Of a DNA stretch of 64,000 nucleotides, positions 60,716-64,000 are shown piece by piece; position 1 is the first letter of the stretch; the number at the start of each line of letters is the position of its first letter. The position numbers were made by a program, and so were the translations under genes. The notes under the pieces are model-generated. The model saw only the letters and a program-made list of their open reading frames with translations, had not been told where the DNA came from and made no database searches. Source of the DNA: Phoebastria nigripes (taxonomy: Eukaryota > Chordata > Aves > Procellariiformes > Diomedeidae); NCBI GenBank assembly GCA_035582835.1, contig JAYKAV010001820.1, positions 785,310 to 849,309 on the forward strand. Direction: 5' to 3'.

Positions 60716-63700
60716 CACCACTCACCCTGTCGCTGCTGCTGCAGGGGCCTCACCCTAATGGCACTGGTTTGCAGGAACGTGCTGCACGTACAGCTCTAGC
60801 TCAAGAACAGCCCCAGACCTGCTATGGATAAACCGTAGAGAAACATCTGTGAAAAGTTTCTAAAGGAACAGATCACACCTACACAGTTCTGAGCCTACGA
60901 AGATCTGTTTTTAAAGGCTTTTCTCAATACCTTGCTTCTGAAAAACGTTATCTTGTGACCACAAAAGAGTTTGCTGTTCTGACCCTTTGTACTTTAAACA
61001 ATTACTCTTCCAGGTGAGAGTCTTCCACTACCCCTTAATTGAGACACTTGAAACTTAAATAGGCAGCTTTGCACAGCTGGATATAAGGAATTTGACTAAC
61101 AATAAAAGCGATGGTGCACAGGGTCCAGTGTTTAAAACCACAGCAGAGAAAATGTTGTGCATTGGTACAACAGCAGGCCCAACACTAGATTAAGGAGCTC
61201 AACACGTTATACTGAGCCCTCACCATTTCAGAATGCCTTTTGAAATAGGACAACACAACAGAATAACTGTCTGCTATTTTTTGCTGCCTTCTCATTGTTT
61301 AATGTTCAATGAATAAATGCAGCCTCCTACTGTACAACTTGGGGGGAATTTAAAAATGTTTAGCAAATTGTCCTGTAGGTTTCATTGAACTGACACAGAA
61401 AATAGTTCAGATGTTCTGCTGACACCACTAGAGAACATTTCTTAAGCATAAAGCACTTAAACCCTTCTATTTTCTATGCAATACTCATTGATGTTACTGA
61501 CAGGCTCGCTCCTGCCCACTTCCCCAGGTGAGTGCCAAGGCCCTGCCCACCTGACAGGGGAGAGCTTTGCCCCAAGTCCGTGCACGCAGGTACCTCAGGG
61601 CACGTGGTGAATCCCACACAGCCAGCGTTGCTGTGACATCCATGCTTTCAGTTTTGGAGAGGTTTGGGAAGAGTAGTGAAGCATTACTTCTTATTAACTT
61701 GGGATCTAAATCTAGTGTAAAACAACTGTCATTTTGCAATAGAAGTGGTTTAAATGACCCCTCAGCAGGCTAAACTCATACACAAAGACTCTTACTTCTC
61801 AAGGTGTCCACTGAATCTATTAGATACCCCATTTACTTGCCCTTGACCCTCTCAGTTTCAACCTTGCCCACCCTGAATTGTACCGAACACCGTTCTAGCT
61901 CCATAATAGCTCTAAACACAAGGCAGCAATAAAAAGAAAATCTCAAATACATAAGACTGTGGTAAAGATGTAGCTGGAAATCTTTCTTGAAATGCTTTCA
62001 ATGGAAGTGGTTTGTACAAACCTACTGAAATCATATGATGCTTTAATGTATTTTCAAATTATTTAAGTTGAATTTCAATCATATTGATTGCAACAAGCAT
62101 AGTAAATATCTTCAGGATTTTCCCAGTTAAGTCCACTCTCTGTGTTCCCAGTAGCATATAATAAGCGGTGTTTTAATGATCTAATCCCCAAAGAGATGTA
62201 TTTCATCTTTCTTTCTTTTTTCACTAAGGCTGTACTTCAAAGTGAACCATATTCCCTTGTTACCTAAAAACCTGGCTGTAATTCTTGGGAGCAGGGAGTG
62301 ATTCATACTTGAACAGCCTTCTCTCATTTTTTTATCTAAGAGCAGCACAGTAGCTCAGCTGCTGGGGCCCAGGATCTGTGCCGGGATGTGAGAGAGCAGC
62401 GTGCAGGAGCCACGGCCATGGTTTGGACACCGGCCACCTCTCAGGTTTGGGTGATGTAAGGTGTGTGGCAGGGAAGGAGGACGGTGCACGTGGCTTGGGG
62501 GACCTCTCCACAGGAGGTGTAAAGCAGGTGTAGTTGCAGAGAGGGTGGTACTTGGCATCACATGAAAAATTTAAAAAGCATCTCCAAAAGCTATGAGGTT
62601 TAGCTACTCCCAATGCAGTACAACCCACAGTATATCAGAGTAATCCTTGTATTTTATGCCCTTTGATCCTGTTACAGCTCTCCTGTTATTTTTAAAGTCA
62701 TTACTCATGAGATTAAAGGTCATTTGTTTAAATATGAAATTACTAGCTCCCTTATAACAGAAACTTATGGAAAACAAGCTTGCAGGGCTGATTGAATTTG
62801 AGCTATTAAAACGATTACAGATTTGTTGATGATGGACTATAATGCGCTTGCATTAAAGAAACAGAAATTCCAATGAGACTTACTTGTTAAGGGCGTGAGT
62901 TAACAACCTTTGTATTTAATGATTTTTTTTTAATAATCTTTTTTTTATTTGGCTGTTGCTTTTAGCTCCAGCAGTGACATGCCTGCAAATGAATTAGTAG
63001 GTTTCTATGTGACAAATTACTTTCATTGTCTGTATTTTGAGTTTGAGATAGGAGACTTTAAAATATGCAGGAAATTAATCACTGAACTTCCTTCCCCATA
63101 TTCTCTGTAATGTAACTGTAGTGAAAAATATTCAAGGAAATTACTGACAGGTGGATATCTAACTTGATAGGAAACAACTTCTGTGCAGAATCACTTACAG
63201 ACATTAGTGAGCAAAGAGTGTGAGAATAAAGCCAAATGATCTGGCCCCTTCCACAGCCAGCGGCACACTGAGACCCCACACATTCAGAATTGTGTTTTTG
63301 CCCCAGTCACCATTATCCTAACATTACAGATGTTCAAAACCTACAGCCAAGGCAAAAGCTTCAGAAAGAGATACAAGAACATGTTAAACTGGAAACTCTT
63401 TGTCTTTCCCTGGAGATTACCCTTTCATGGGATAGAAAATCTGTGCTGCAGAGACCCGGACATGAATTTTAACACAATAGGTAGATGTAAAGTCAACCCA
63501 AACTGGGCATGGATTAGAAGAACCACAATTTGCTTATTTTCAAGACTAGAAGTCGAGTTATGGGACAAGGAAGGACTCAGAGTGGTGCCTGCCTGAGTGA
63601 CACAGTTCACATGAAAAAAGAGATGCATGTAATTAGCATGTGTAAATATCTTTTGCACATGGAAGGAAGGTGTAGAAAATAGGAAAGTATAGAAATATTT

Positions 63701-64000
63701 TGGCACACATGCTATTTTGTGAAGCTGTTCTGGTAATTTAGCCTTTCACTTTTCTGTACTTCGCATACATGAATGTTGATGAAACACAGTTCCTTCCCAG
63801 GAAAGGTTAAATAATAGATTTAAATAACTTAAGAAGAAACTAGAAATCCTGTCATTTCATTTAAAATGACATGAAAATTGAGACTGGCCTAATTTATGTG
63901 TGGAAAAGCCTTGCCCCTTTTATAAAATTGCCTTCCCCGGAGAAGGAGCAGACTGGGTACCTTGCAACACCGGGAGCTCACGTTGCCGACAGCAGCAGGG
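60716..64000. other. non-coding stretch to window end, no gene recognised
   Basis: AT-rich with a slightly GC-richer patch at 62340-62540. No exon, RNA gene or repeat family is supported. Confidence 0.55.

Noticed and set aside
1..64000. tRNA, rRNA, CRISPR arrays, operons or prokaryotic genes
   Set aside because: None seen. Repeats, splice donor, LINE content and base composition all point to vertebrate nuclear DNA, and no clustered multi-gene system is present.

Overview
The window is vertebrate nuclear DNA, almost certainly from a bird. It is AT-rich and nearly all non-coding. It carries several CR1 LINE copies ending in the CR1-type octamer tail (ATTCTATG units), a solo LTR of a type I associate with bird endogenous retroviruses, and very old MIR-like relics. 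About 45 isolated single Ns and one 70-N run mark it as a draft assembly.

The one host coding feature I can identify is on the minus strand at 19286-19385. It is an alternative first coding exon of KCNIP4 (KChIP4), encoding the N-terminal KIS segment of the KChIP4a isoform. It starts at an ATG with an in-frame stop 12 nt upstream, encodes 33 residues plus one base, and ends at a consensus GTAAGA donor in the phase needed to join the shared KChIP core. KCNIP4 is known as a very large gene with several widely spaced first exons. I therefore infer that the whole window lies in the KCNIP4 locus. Positions below 19286 are the first intron of the KIS transcript. Positions above 19385 are its promoter side, and are intronic for any isoform starting further upstream, beyond the right edge.

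Layout: 1-3960, non-coding with one MIR-like relic; 3960-5425, a heavily decayed old CR1 on plus; 5600-19285, non-coding with further MIR-like relics; 19286-19500, the KCNIP4 KIS exon with a uORF and proximal upstream DNA; 22974-23995, a 5'-truncated CR1 on minus (CR1-A) with the assembly gap inside it; 33305-36246, a CR1 on plus with most of ORF2, broken by two frameshifts (CR1-B); 38425-38975, a solo LTR on plus; 41550-42380, a moderately GC-rich unidentified stretch; 45811-45975, a small CpG cluster; 57000-57660, a GC-rich stretch; 60158-60205, a tiny old CR1 3' end on minus; 60455-60715, a short young CR1 3' end on plus (CR1-C). The rest is non-coding DNA with microsatellites and small hairpins.

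I saw no tRNA, rRNA, CRISPR or prokaryote-type features, and no multi-gene system. The most useful result is the KIS exon, with its uORF overlapping the start codon and a bird-type change in its hydrophobic core.
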